Assembly: GCF_024679095.1 (NCBI RefSeq)
Contig: NW_026111624.1
Span: forward strand, 283,501-347,500
From: Eriocheir sinensis
Taxonomy: Eukaryota; Arthropoda; Malacostraca; Decapoda; Varunidae
DNA: 64,000 nt
Direction of reading: 5' to 3'
The position numbers and the translations under genes were made by a program. Below, in pieces: positions 28,811-44,789 of the stretch. Numbering within the stretch: position 1 is the stretch's first letter; each line of letters opens with the position of its first letter. The notes under the pieces are model-generated. The model was not told where the DNA came from, ran no database searches, and was given only the letters and a program-made list of their open reading frames with translations.

Positions 28811-29620
28811 TCCCACACCTCCTTCGAAAGCCTTGCTGTATACGTGTGCCTTGAGCATTGTGGCGTTTAAGAATACGGGCCATTTTCCCCCGCCAGTTCC
28901 CCATCCTCGCTCAAACAGTAACCCAGCGCTGCAGAATAGTGACCCTTCACCACTAAGGACATTAAGGCCAAAATGGTAAGCGTGCAAGGGTTAGGGGAAT
29001 GGTAAGGCAATTTAGCTCCAGTGATATCGCAATAGCCTTCCGGTGATAAAGCTTGTCTTCACGCGACCAAGGAGTGATAGATGTTCCACGTGTTCTCCGA
29101 GAAAGGGAGCACCGCTTTCCTACGACGCATTTCCTGCTCCCTCGTGTGTGCGTGGCATTTACAACAAACACTGATAGATATTTCACGCATACATATTGCT
29201 CCGTATAAGGGGGCGCCACATTCCTACGACGCATTTCCTGAATTGTGTGGATCTGCTGCACGGGCGGGGCATTCATAACTGATCTCCACAGAGTTTCTTG
29301 GTGTAGTCTATAAAGTCAGAGATTATCCCAATCTAAGAATGATGTCACACAATGGTTGTTTTGCTCACCGAGGTTACAAACTATTAGCGTCACCAGATGT
29401 TGCACAGTTGCAGACGGGTAAATTTGTGTACAATGCCTTAAATTCATAATAGGATGATTGTGGATTTCGATGTTACTCGGAATTTTCCTAACAGAAGATC
29501 TCATAATCTTAAAACCCCATTTTGTGGGATGTCTCTTGCACGAAAACGAGTTATTTATAGAGGCACGAGGTCTTGACACCATGGCATGAGAACGGCAAAT
29601 ACTGTGTCGTTTTTAGGTAA
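28811..29620. other. Unique non-coding DNA
   Basis: No convincing gene. The string TTCCTACGACGCATTTCCTG occurs twice, at about 29117 and 29220, each in similar surroundings, so a short duplication is present. Confidence 0.5.
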
Positions 29621-29880
29621 GAGTTAAGTAAGGGAAGGGAAGAGAAAGGAATGTGTGGTGAGAAAAGAGTGAGAAAGGCAAGAGAAGGGTAGGAAGGGAA
29701 AGGAAGGGAATGGTAAGGAGAGGAAGCAGAAGGAAGGTTAGTGAAGGGAAGAGGAGGGTAGGCTAGGGAAGGGAAGGGCAGGGAGGCTTACAGGGGAAGG
29801 AAAAGAAGGGAAGACAGAGGGAGAGATGGGTAGGGAAGGGAAGGGAAAAAAACTACCCTTGGAAATTGTTGGCTTGTTGG
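29621..29880. repeat. Second purine minisatellite block
   Basis: GGGAAGG-type DNA with a further marker-like block near 29648 and, at about 29848-29868, AAAACTACCCTTGGAAAT, the start of the 87-bp unit. It appears to be a displaced edge of the 26.6-28.8 kb arrays. Confidence 0.8.
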
Positions 29881-30069
29881 CTTCAATTGTGAGCGTGTAT
29901 GTGAATTCTTATATGCATGTATATGCATGCATGCTTATATGCATGTGCTTGCATGTATCTCGTGATGTGCTCTGCCATGAGGTATGTATACGTGTGCCTG
30001 CAAGGCTTTGTATGCTGATGTGGACAGGTAGATTTATGAAAGGCAAATACAAGTGTATATATAATTACT

Positions 30070-30071
<2 letters not shown>

Positions 30072-30160
<89 letters not shown>
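30072..30160. repeat. (CT)n microsatellite at the 5' side of LINE E
   Basis: Perfect run, the same orientation as the (CT)n at the 3' side of LINE E. Confidence 0.98.
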
Positions 30161-35185
<5,025 letters not shown>

Positions 35186-35439
35186 TTTGTAGTACGCATC
35201 AAACTTTTGTTTTAGCAGACAGACGGGCGATTGAACCTGAACGAGAAACATGTGTCTCATTGTGTACTTTTCAAGGCTTGCAATGACACCTTACCTCGTG
35301 CATTATTTCAAAAGCCTATTACATACGTTCACTATATAGTTATCATCACCAGTGGTGTGGGGCACGTTCCTCCCCACCTGAGAGCTGCCACTTTCAGCTG
35401 ATGGGTGGACATCTCCCTCACTCTCTCTCGCTCTCCATT

Positions 35440-36012
<573 letters not shown>

Positions 36013-36015
36013 AGT

Positions 36016-36178
36016 ACCTCCTCGAGTTTCGTGCTATCCGAGTTTTGCGATCCTCGAGTTTCTCGCTTAACCCTAAATTCTTACCATCCTGACTTTCGCG
36101 CATTATCATCCCGAGTTTTGAGCTGCTTTGTCATGTACGGGTCACGTTCACCTACCATCGGCGTCAAGCACACTGCCT
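36016..36178. repeat. Dispersed repeat with CTCGAGTTTCG blocks
   Basis: Contains CCTCGAGTTTCGTGC and GATCCTCGAGTTTCTCGC, shared in opposite orientation with 42840-42950. A pogo/Tigger-like MITE end is possible but unproven. Confidence 0.5.
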
Positions 36179-36182
36179 TTAA

Positions 36183-36390
36183 CCCGGTAGCAATGACGGG
36201 CCAAATTTGTGGCTTTACCGTGTAGCAGCGACGGGGCAAATTTGTGCCATGATATAAACCCCCCAAAATAGATGATACATAATCTGATCACAAATGCTTT
36301 GATATATATTATGAAATGGTTTGTGTGAGGGGTAATTTTTTCTCATTTTTCTCGCTTAGAGGGACCATTAAGAAACATGATCCCTGCTGT
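36183..36390 (+). mobile_element. piggyBac-like MITE, copy 1 (two minisatellite units)
   Basis: Starts TTAA then CCCGGTAGCAATGACGGGCC. It holds only about two units of the motif GGGCCAAATTTGTGGC before a body (TGATATAAACCCCCCAAAAT ... AAACATGATCCC) that is also found at the right part of the copy at 44903. The 3' end is lost or changed after about 36390. Confidence 0.75.
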
Positions 36391-36433
36391 AGTGTCACAC
36401 AGGCCGTTTTCCTTCGAACATTGGGGCTACGGT

Positions 36434-37311
<878 letters not shown>

Positions 37312-37673
37312 TGTGATGATATGGAAACACTTGGTTGCGGCTACCCAAGCTTTACTTAGCTTAAAACCTTGGTACAGTCTGGAAACAGAACATAACTTCA
37401 GTACCAACATAACACTCCTCATGAACACTCCAGTAAACAAATGACACTTGTTAGTTATAGAACACACGTCCTACAAGAGCACACAATCCATACATAATAA
37501 ATAATACCCTAAACGACAAAAAACTTATAATGATTACCAGCAAGATCCTTGAGTGTATACGTGGAGCCGTCGCCTACTCTGGACTGAAGGTCCCGTATGT
37601 AAACAATGTATGAGAAGGGCTCGCATCAAGTATGAAAAGCCGCAGTAGCAAAATACATATTCCTAATATCACA
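37312..37673 (-). repeat. 3' LTR of element I (362 bp)
   Basis: On the plus strand it begins TGTGATGATATGG and ends CTAATATCACA, so TG...CA ends are present with six-base inverted tips TGTGAT/ATCACA. Confidence 0.92.
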
Positions 37674-37685
37674 TTCTTCCCCCCT
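37674..37685 (-). promoter_or_regulatory. Polypurine tract of element I
   Basis: AGGGGGGAAGAA on the element strand, immediately before the TGTGATATTAGG start of the 3' LTR. It is the expected primer for plus-strand DNA synthesis and fixes the LTR edge. Confidence 0.85.
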
Positions 37686-37732
37686 AAAAGAAAAACACAG
37701 AATAATAGAAACAATGGAATACTGAATCAAAT

Positions 37733-40700
37733 CTAGTCCCAGCCATATCGGACAGGAGGTTTGGAAATCCGACTGGATCTTCTTAGTTCTGGTACAGTAG
37801 CATCCTTATTCATTGACCCTGGACTTGGTGGATCCACAACACCCACCTCTTCTTGCAGCACTGGTGCTGGCGACACCTCTCCATCTGGTACCTTAGTGCA
37901 GGCCGGGTGAACAATGCTTGGTTCCTCAGTTACACTTGGACGGACAACCTGACCTTCAGGACATGGGGCCAGATCACGAACAGACACAGTTGACTCTCTC
38001 CCATTTGTATGTCTAATATTTGCATATGTTGGATTACTGTCGATCAGTTCAACTTCATCTACAAGTGGCTCATTCTTATTTCGCACAAACCTCCTCAGCA
38101 ATACAGGTCCAGGAGTCATTAACCACGCGGGTAAGGAGCTTCCATGAGTTGAGCGGCGCTGGAACGCGAAGAATCGTTCATGTGGTGTGGTGTTTGTAGA
38201 TGTGCACAGCAGTGACCTCAGGGAATGTAATACATCTGGAAGGACTTGTTCCCAGTGGGTGTCAGGCAAGTTATGGGACTTAAGAGCTAGTTTAACTGCC
38301 TTCCATATGGTACCATTGAATCTCTATACCTGACCATTACCTGCTGGGTGATATGGAGTTGTACGGCTGGTTGCCACTCCCTTTTGAGAAAGATACGTTT
38401 TGAGATCTTTAGACATAAAGGAAGCACCTTGGTCAGAATGAATGTAGTTTGGCATTCCACACAGGCAAAAAACCTGTTCCAAGCACTTAATTACAGTCTC
38501 AGTACTCATGTTGGGACATGAGAAAACAAAAGGAAACCGTGAAAATTCATCAACAGCTGTAAACATGTAGGGGTTACGCGTCACTGTAGGTAGAGGTCCC
38601 TTGAAATCAATGCTGAGTCGCTCCATAGGTTGGGTTGCCTTTATAAGGGTCCCTTCGGCAGGCCGGTAGTACCGAGGCTTTATTTCTGCACAAGTTCTAC
38701 AAGATGCACAGGCCCTTTTGACATCCTCTGTAGAAAAGGGCAGATTCTTGGACCTTACAAAGTGTAACAGTCGGGTTACTCCAGGGTGGCAGAGTCCATT
38801 ATGAAGGTCGGCAAGTGTAGATGTAGGGGAAGCTGAGCAGCAGAAGGCTCTGGTAAGAGTGTCAGGTACCACATTTTCTTTCCCTGGTCGATAGCGTATG
38901 TTATAACTAAAGGCTGCAAGCTCCACCCTCCACTCGTGTATCTTGCTGTTCTTTATCTTGGTACGTTTCCTGTTGTCTAACATAAATGCTACAGAGCGTT
39001 GGTCAGTAACTAGAGTGAAGTGGCGCCGGGCTAGGTAGTGGCTCCACCGACGCACTGCTTCAATTATGGCGGTAGCTTCTTTCTCTACAATGTGGTAGTG
39101 GAGTTCCCTCCCTTGCAGCTTTCTGGACATAAAAGCAACAGGTCTGCCACCCTGGTTGAGTACTGCTGAAACTGCTACATCAGATGCATCACACTCAACT
39201 TCAAAGGGCAAGTTTTCATCAACAGAATGAAGGGTGGTCTCCTCAAGCTCCCTTTTGAGCAGATTAAAAGCATCTAGTGCTTTATCATCCAGGGGAAATT
39301 TCTTAGCAGCTGCTAGTGGTTGAATTTTGTCAGAGAAGTCTTGGATCCACTTTGCATAATATGCAAACATCCCTAGGGTTCTCCTTAAAGACCCAAAGTC
39401 TTTCGGAGGAGGTAATTCCTGTAATGGACGAAGCCTCTCAGGATCTGGCCTAATAATGCCATTCCCCACACAGTATCCTAGAACATTGATGGAATACACA
39501 GACCTGACAGTCTTTGACTCGTTGAGAGTTAACCGTTTTTGTTCAACAACTTTAAGAAAATGCTTTACATTTCGATCATGCTCCTCTTGGGTACGGCCAG
39601 CAATTGTTATGTTGTCAAGGTAAGGGAAGGCCCCTTGTAAGTTCTCCTCAAGTACTAGTTTGTCCATTGCTCGCTGGAAAGCGGCTACTCCATTCGTGAC
39701 TCCGAAAGGGACCCTGCAGAATTGGTACAGACCTCCATTGGCCTCAAATGCTGTATATTTTCTATCTGACTCCTTAATTGGTATCTGATGATAGGCACTT
39801 TTCAGGTCAAATGTAGAGAACACCTTGTACTGTGCAAGCCTATTAACCATATCATCAATCCGTGGTAACGGGTATGCATCCAGTTCAGTATACTGATTTA
39901 TTGTCTGTGAGTAGTCAATACACATTCTCTTCTTATGCCGATTAGTGGGGTCCTTCACAATTACTACTTGAGCTCGCCATGGGGATAGACTAGGCTCAAT
40001 TATGCCTTCCATGAGTAACTTGTGGACTTCTTCCTCAATAAAGATCTGGTCATCCTTACTAAAACGTCTCGACTTGGTAGCAATTGGCCTACAGTTATGT
40101 GACATGCTGTGAAAAAGAGATGGTTCTTCTAGTGCTGCAGCCGTAAGGGCACAGTACCTATCATTACCATTTAAGGTCAGTCCCGCTTTAGGTCCACCAA
40201 ATTGAAATTTCACACTCAGATGTTGACGCTGAAAATCCTGTCCAAGTATTACGTCAGCACACAAGTCCCTCAGTACCCCAAGGCGTGTTGCAGGATATGA
40301 CTGATTATTGATATTCAGAACAATATCAGCAATAACATAACCCGGAGAACTAGTATTCAAAGATTTCTGAGCCATAGTAATGCCCTTACTGCTTGGATAC
40401 ACTTTTAGTTGCAGTTTCTGTGCAACTCTCTCACTTATGTAACTATCAGTGCTGCAGGAGTCCATAAGAGCACTCACCTTCTCACCTCTAATAGTTACTG
40501 TAGTTGCAGCCTGTGAGAGCCCATTAGGAACATTAGTCATTGTTGCTAGTACATGCGAGTTGAACACTGTTGCAACAGACCCTGAAGAGGGTTTAGACTT
40601 GCATACACGAGCAAAATGCCCCTTCTTAAAACACTTGTTGCATGTAGCTTCACGCGCTGGGCATGTACTCCGAGGATGACACAATCCACCACAAAAGAAA

Positions 40701-41122
40701 CATTTCCTTCTTGCAGTGTAAGTAGCAGCCACGGCAGACTTCTCAGAAACATCAGGTAGGCAAGTGTCTTTACCACTGGTTACAGCATCCACCTCAGGAG
40801 TCTGGGAGCTCCCCAGTGAAGGAGTGTGAGGAGACAGGGGCGACTGTGAACTAACAGCAGCGGTCGTGTGTGTAGCGTGAGGGGCGTAGGCCTCAGCGTT
40901 CCGTTGTGCAAGGTCCAACGAATAAGCTTGATCATAGGCACTCTGTAGGTCAAGAGTATTGTTTTCCAGGAGACGCTGACGTATCATAGGTGACGTGAGA
41001 CCATTGATGAAGGCATCCCGGATTAACTCCTCACGATACTGTTCAACACTGACAGCCTTCAGGTTACAATATTTACTTAACCTTCGCAGTTCTCTTAAGA
41101 ATTCATCTAACGTCTCACCTGC
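37733..41122 (-). pseudogene. Element I Gag C-part, protease, RT, RNase H, integrase (one nonsense codon)
   Basis: Frame open from the A-run at 41122-41128 to a TAG at 38324-38326 and again to 37733. Gag: GETLDEFLRELRRLSKYCN, then two knuckles (CFFCGGLCHPRSTC and CNKCFKKGHFARVC). Protease: LMDSCSTDSYI, with Cys where DSG/DTG normally has Gly. RT: STFDLKSAYHQI and a box YLDN in place of YxDD. RNase H: ECDASDVAVSAVL and VTDQRSVAFML. Integrase: H...H then CASCRTC, core DFKGP and HSDQGASF; the TAG falls in AGNGQV*RFNGTIWK, the place of the catalytic Glu. The tail ends RRSSRISKPPVRYGWD. No chromodomain was seen. The YLDN and DSC variants may be lineage features rather than damage; that cannot be settled here. 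Confidence 0.92.
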
Positions 41123-41409
41123 TTTTTTCGCCTTGTTGCAAGTAGGTGCCTAGCAAAGATTTCATTTGGTGTTTTCACATACAGTTTTTCTAGTGTACCT
41201 ATGGCTGAGTTAAAGTCTTCACATTCCTCAATGTAGTCAAACACGGTATGGGAAACACAGTTCACGAGAGTTCTAAATTTGTCAGGTCCCCTTTCCCCAC
41301 ACTCTTCGATGAAGTTCACAAACGTTCTGCGCCAGTGTCGCCACTCCTTCGCCGCAGTCGGAGAGCTGGGGTCGAGGTCCAACCGTGCAGGCTTCAGTAC
41401 TCTCTCCAT
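41107..41409 (-). pseudogene. Element I Gag N-terminal part
   Basis: 100 codons from an ATG at 41409, beginning MERVLKPARLDLD and including EWRHWRRTFVNFIEE, typical of gypsy-type Gag start. It runs into a stop at 41107 after the string A AAA AAG (41128-41122), where the Gag sequence continues in the -1 frame (AGETLDEF). The break lies well inside Gag, ahead of the knuckles, so a simple A-run indel is the likelier cause than programmed frameshifting. Confidence 0.85.
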
Positions 41410-41419
41410 GGCAGGGTTG

Positions 41420-41487
41420 TTAAGCTAAGTAAATTGTGATGATATGGAAACACTTGGTTGCGGCTACCCAAGCTTTACTTAGCTTAA
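41420..41487 (-). promoter_or_regulatory. Primer-binding region with 14-nt self-complementary arm
   Basis: Directly after the 5' LTR (element strand) stands TTTACTTAGCTTAA (41433-41420). Its exact reverse complement, TTAAGCTAAGTAAA, lies inside the same LTR at 41487-41474, separated by 40 nt. The normal TGG start of a tRNA primer site is not seen. A self-primed start of reverse transcription, as known for Tf1/sushi-type elements, is a reasonable inference. Confidence 0.55.
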
Positions 41488-41759
41488 AACCTTGGTACAG
41501 TCTGGAAACAGAACATAACTTCAGTACCAACATAACACTCCTCATGAACACTCCAGTAAACAAATGACACTTTTTAGTTATAGAACACACGTCCTACAAG
41601 AGCACACAATCCATACATAATAAATAATACCCTAAACGACAAAAAACTTATAATGATTACCAGCAAGATCCTTGAGTGTATACGTGGAGCCGTCGCCTGC
41701 TCTGGACTGAAGGTCCCGTATGTAAACAATGTATGAGAAGGGCTCGCATCAAGTATGAA
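41435..41759 (-). repeat. 5' LTR of element I (truncated, 325 bp)
   Basis: Matches the 3' LTR with two base differences (T for G near 41572; G for A near 41699) but lacks the outer 40 bp including its TGTGAT tip. LINE H sequence begins at 41760. Confidence 0.92.
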
Positions 41760-41848
41760 GTCTGAAGCCGTGCTGAGTGTTAGAGAGAATTTTCTTGGAC
41801 TCTAGGAAGGCAGTCATCTGTTGGGCTACAATTTTCTCTAATATCTTT
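41760..41848 (-). pseudogene. LINE H RT, upstream portion
   Basis: Translates on the minus strand to ILEKIVAQQMTAFLESKKIL followed by SNTQHGFR, the RT segment that precedes the part at 37311. Roughly eight codons present in LINE F are missing at the join, lost together with the LTR tip. Upstream it ends at the foldback at 41849. Confidence 0.88.
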
Positions 41849-41954
41849 GAGTGGTTCATACAAACCAAACATACCCAATGGCAAGACGAGAGCAGTGTTA
41901 AAGACGACTGCTCTCTTTTTGCCAACAGCTAGGTTTGGTTCATGTGAGCCACTC
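41849..41954. repeat. Foldback (hairpin) element, about 106 bp
   Basis: Two arms of about 48 nt pair imperfectly: GAGTGGTTCATACAAACC with the complement of its right-hand counterpart (TTCATGTGAGCCACTC), and GGCAAGACGAGAGCAGT with ACTGCTCTCTTTTTGCC, around a loop of about 10 nt. A tiny foldback MITE, or a hairpin RNA precursor, are alternatives. Confidence 0.7.
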
Positions 41955-42045
41955 ACCAAATATGTACATTCTAACACACTCAAAGAAATGGTGAAGTTGT
42001 TTCTGTTTGGCAGAAACATCTGCCATGATTCCTGATGAGTCTGGT

Positions 42046-42062
42046 ATGTGCGTGCGTGTGTG

Positions 42063-42134
<72 letters not shown>
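42046..42134. repeat. (TG)n microsatellite
   Basis: TG repeats with CG interruptions at the left end. Confidence 0.96.
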
Positions 42135-42138
<4 letters not shown>

Positions 42139-43002
42139 TTGTTACTCGATCCAAGTGTTTATGTGGTTGGAGTCTAGATGGGTGAGTTTGCCTCTTACGT
42201 GCAGTGGTGACAATGAGAAATTCTGGCAGGGAGGAACCACAGGCACGCCCAATCCACAATCGCCTCTTCCTGCCATTTAACTGCAGCAACAAGTCCACAA
42301 CTTGGGAAATGGCAGCACAAGCCGTGACAGCCCTTACTCTAGCAGACGACGCCTTGTCGATACAGGGCAAGTGCTTTGTTTACGTTGTGGATGTGAATAC
42401 GGGCAACCGACCTTGGCCGTGTGACGCACACCTGGAAAAGTTGGAGTTAACGGTTGCCCTAGCTGCCTCCAACGCGGTGGGAGAAAAAGGCCCAGTGTGA
42501 CACCAGGTTACGGACAACCAACAATTCGCTCCTGGTTGGGCGTATGGGCGTTGCCTGTAACCCCAATGGTTGGAGGAAAACGGCCAGTGTGACACCGCCT
42601 TAGGGCAGTGATCCCGCTGATTGGGTGAGCGCCAGCGATGACGTCATCGGACTCACAGCGAATCACAAGCGTGTTTTCAGAACTGTCAGCCAGTCATAAG
42701 GCAGCCGTCTTCAACTGCGGCTTCAAAACGACTCGTTCTCTCTTCCCATTTTCTTTCTTTTTCCAAGGTACATATTTTGAGATAAAAAGGGAGGAAAGGC
42801 GGAAAAACAAGTCAGCCTCACAGGTAAGAACAAATAAGTGCTTTTCCAGTGTTTTCAAGACACAGAGTTTTGCAATCCTCGAGTTTAGCGCTAAACCCTC
42901 GGAGCAAAGCAAGCGCGAAACTCGGGAGGGAACTGTAGTATTTTCCGGAGCACAACTTTAGCATAGCGATTCCACCACTCATCCCGTCTTGCGCCTTTCT
43001 TT
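42135..43002. other. MITE-rich non-coding DNA
   Basis: The block GGCCAGTGTGACACC occurs near 42578 and, as GGCCCAGTGTGACACC, near 42489, with a further similar form near 42414; this repeated end motif suggests a MITE. At 42636-42649 is a 14-bp perfect palindrome. From about 42840 to 42950 lies a copy of the CTCGAGTTTCG repeat (also 36016). No gene recognised. Confidence 0.5.
42636..42649. promoter_or_regulatory. Palindrome containing a CRE-type site
   Basis: CGATGACGTCATCG is a perfect palindrome with TGACGTCA, the CREB/ATF consensus. No gene start is visible beside it, so function is uncertain. Confidence 0.3.
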
Positions 43003-43112
43003 TTTTACAGTGAAGGAGGCAGCTCAAGGGTGGAAATAAATAAATAAAAAAGCCTGCTCACCACTGCTCCTGTACAAGAAAGAGACAAGTGGCCAGAAGA
43101 CAGGCTGAAAGG
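43003..43112 (-). mobile_element. Dispersed SINE-like repeat S1, copy 1
   Basis: On the minus strand: TTCTGGCCACTTGTC, GAGCAGTGGTGAGCAGGC, CACCCTTGAGCTGCCTCC, then an A-rich end. Shares layout with 43737-43855 and 50778-50891. Confidence 0.7.
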
Positions 43113-43148
43113 AAACAAGTGAACAGTTTCTTTTCCCTACTCATAAAC

Positions 43149-43706
43149 CCACGTCTTGGCCTACATTTTAGCTCCTTGTTAAGCAAACCCACATCATGGC
43201 CTACATTTTAGATCCTTGTTAAGCAAACCCACGTCTTGGCCTACATTTTAGCTCCTTGTTAAGCAAACCCACATCATGGCCTACATTTTAGATCCTTGTT
43301 AAGCAAACCCACGTCTTGGCCTACATTTTAGATCCTTGTTAAGCAAACCCACATTATGGCCTACATTTTAGATCCTTGTTAAGCAAACCCACGTCATGGC
43401 CTACATTTTAGATCCTTGTTAAGCAAACCCACATTATGGCCTACATTTTAGATCCTTGTTAAGCAAACCCACATTATGGCCTACATTTTAGATCCTTGTT
43501 AAGCAAACCCACGTCATGGCCTACATTTTAGATCCTTGTTAAGCAAACCCACGTCATGGCCTACATTTTAGATCCTTGTTAAGCAAACCCACGTCATGGC
43601 CTACATTTTAGCTCCTTGTTAAGCAAACCCACGTCATGGCCTACATTTTAGATCCTTGTTAAGCAAACCCACGTCTTGGCCTACATTTTAGATCCTTGTT
43701 AAGCAT
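43149..43706. repeat. 40-bp tandem satellite, 14 units
   Basis: Unit ACGTCATGGCCTACATTTTA plus GATCCTTGTTAAGCAAACCC, starting at 43151 and every 40 bp to 43671. Variation is confined mostly to two spots (ACGTCTT/ACATCAT/ACATTAT/ACGTCAT and GATCC/GCTCC); the first four units alternate, suggesting a dimeric 80-bp step. Not a CRISPR: there are no variable spacers. Confidence 0.97.
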
Positions 43707-43736
43707 TAGCATAATCTTGTGTCACTCATGTATATA

Positions 43737-43855
43737 TATATTTTTTTTTTACAAGAAGACGGCTCAAGGGCAACAAAAAGTGTAGAAAAAAAGCCCGCTA
43801 CTCACCGCTCCCACAATAGATAAAAGTAAAGAGTGGCCAAAAGAGAGGTCAGTTT
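43737..43855 (-). mobile_element. Dispersed SINE-like repeat S1, copy 2
   Basis: Minus strand: CTCTCTTTTGGCCACTC, GTGAGTAGCGGGC followed by a T run, TTGCCCTTGAGCCGTCTTC, and an A-rich 3' end at 43740-43750. Confidence 0.75.
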
Positions 43856-44524
43856 TGAGTGTCTTGCAAACTTCCTTACACACGAGCACAACAAAGGTAC
43901 AGAACAAGACCGGGTGGAGTACTCACCGGCGCGGCAGCAGAGGCACCAGGAGGGTGTGGGTGTGTGGCCCTGATCACCAACTTGCCTGGAAAGAATGTGT
44001 CTTGTTGTTGATAACTACAATAAACGTAATTATGAATTTTAATGAACATAATTGCTTTTTGAAAGCACAGGAACACGACTGAGTCTACTGTCTCATTATT
44101 AGGATACAAATTTGACCCCATGGTGACTGCAGTCCCTCCTCTGTTGCTCTGTGCTGGCTGCCTTAACTTGCCTGGGCTGAGTCATCTGTCAGGGTTGTCC
44201 ACTTGTGACTTCCCCGTGACAACTCACCCTGGCCAAGGTGACACACTGAGCCGTGCCTTCACTTGGCACTGCCAAAGTTTATCACAAAAAAATGTACTCA
44301 CAAAAGTAAAACAATAATCAACAAAAAAATTATTTAAGAAAAAAGTCATTTGAATAAAAAATGATTTGAATAAAAAAAATGATTTAAATCAAATAAATCA
44401 TTTTTTTCTTATCAAGTGTTAACAGCACAAAAACTGTGCTAGGTCGCCGTCTCATGACCCTCCAACACAAACCCATCAATTTACATTATGCAACTAGGGG
44501 TCTAAAATGGAAAATGCTGAATAG
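43856..44524. other. Non-coding DNA with an ATTTAAATC-type tract
   Basis: No gene accepted. At about 44330-44412 there are repeated ATGATTTAAATC-like words, the same sort of AT-rich palindromic repeat as at 51236-51416. Confidence 0.5.
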
Positions 44525-44640
44525 TAAAGATGGCGCCATTATAAACACTTGCCTGCACCACAACGGGCTGGGGCCGACCATCAGGCCCTACTATGAAGGC
44601 CTACCGGCGCCACAGGCCAAGACGAAAAAAAAAAAACTAT
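44525..44640 (+). mobile_element. Dispersed repeat S2 (SINE 3' part) with A tail
   Basis: Begins GATGGCGCCATTATAAACAC, contains ACGGGCTGGGGCCGACCATC and GGCCTACCGGCGCC, and ends in a run of A. It is the opposite-strand match of 52436-52590 and shares its core with 14966-15040. Confidence 0.75.
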
Positions 44641-44789
44641 AATGCCATGTTGTAGGGTTCATCAGGGCTAACAAATGTTATTATACAATGTCATGTCTAC
44701 AATGCTTGGGTAGGCCAGGAAAACAACTTGAAGAGAACAACAAGATGGACAATCTGTATATAAAAATCATGATTTTTCTACCCTGGAAG

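Larger units (their letters stand above)
37312..41759 (-). mobile_element. Ty3/gypsy-type LTR retrotransposon I, inserted in LINE H
   Basis: Two LTRs differ at only two sites over about 322 compared bp. In element order: 5' LTR (41759-41435, missing its outer 40 bp), primer site, gag, pro-RT-RH-IN, polypurine tract, 3' LTR (37673-37312). The RT-RNase H-integrase order defines Ty3/gypsy. The coding region has one frame change and one nonsense codon. Flanking DNA on both sides is LINE H. Confidence 0.95.

Noticed and set aside
43149..43706. CRISPR-like array
   Set aside because: Units are contiguous and near-identical with no unique spacers, and the genome is eukaryotic.
44120..44317. 65-codon ORF with a signal-peptide-like start
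   Set aside because: Short, no family resemblance, flanked by repeats; the hydrophobic start can arise by chance.
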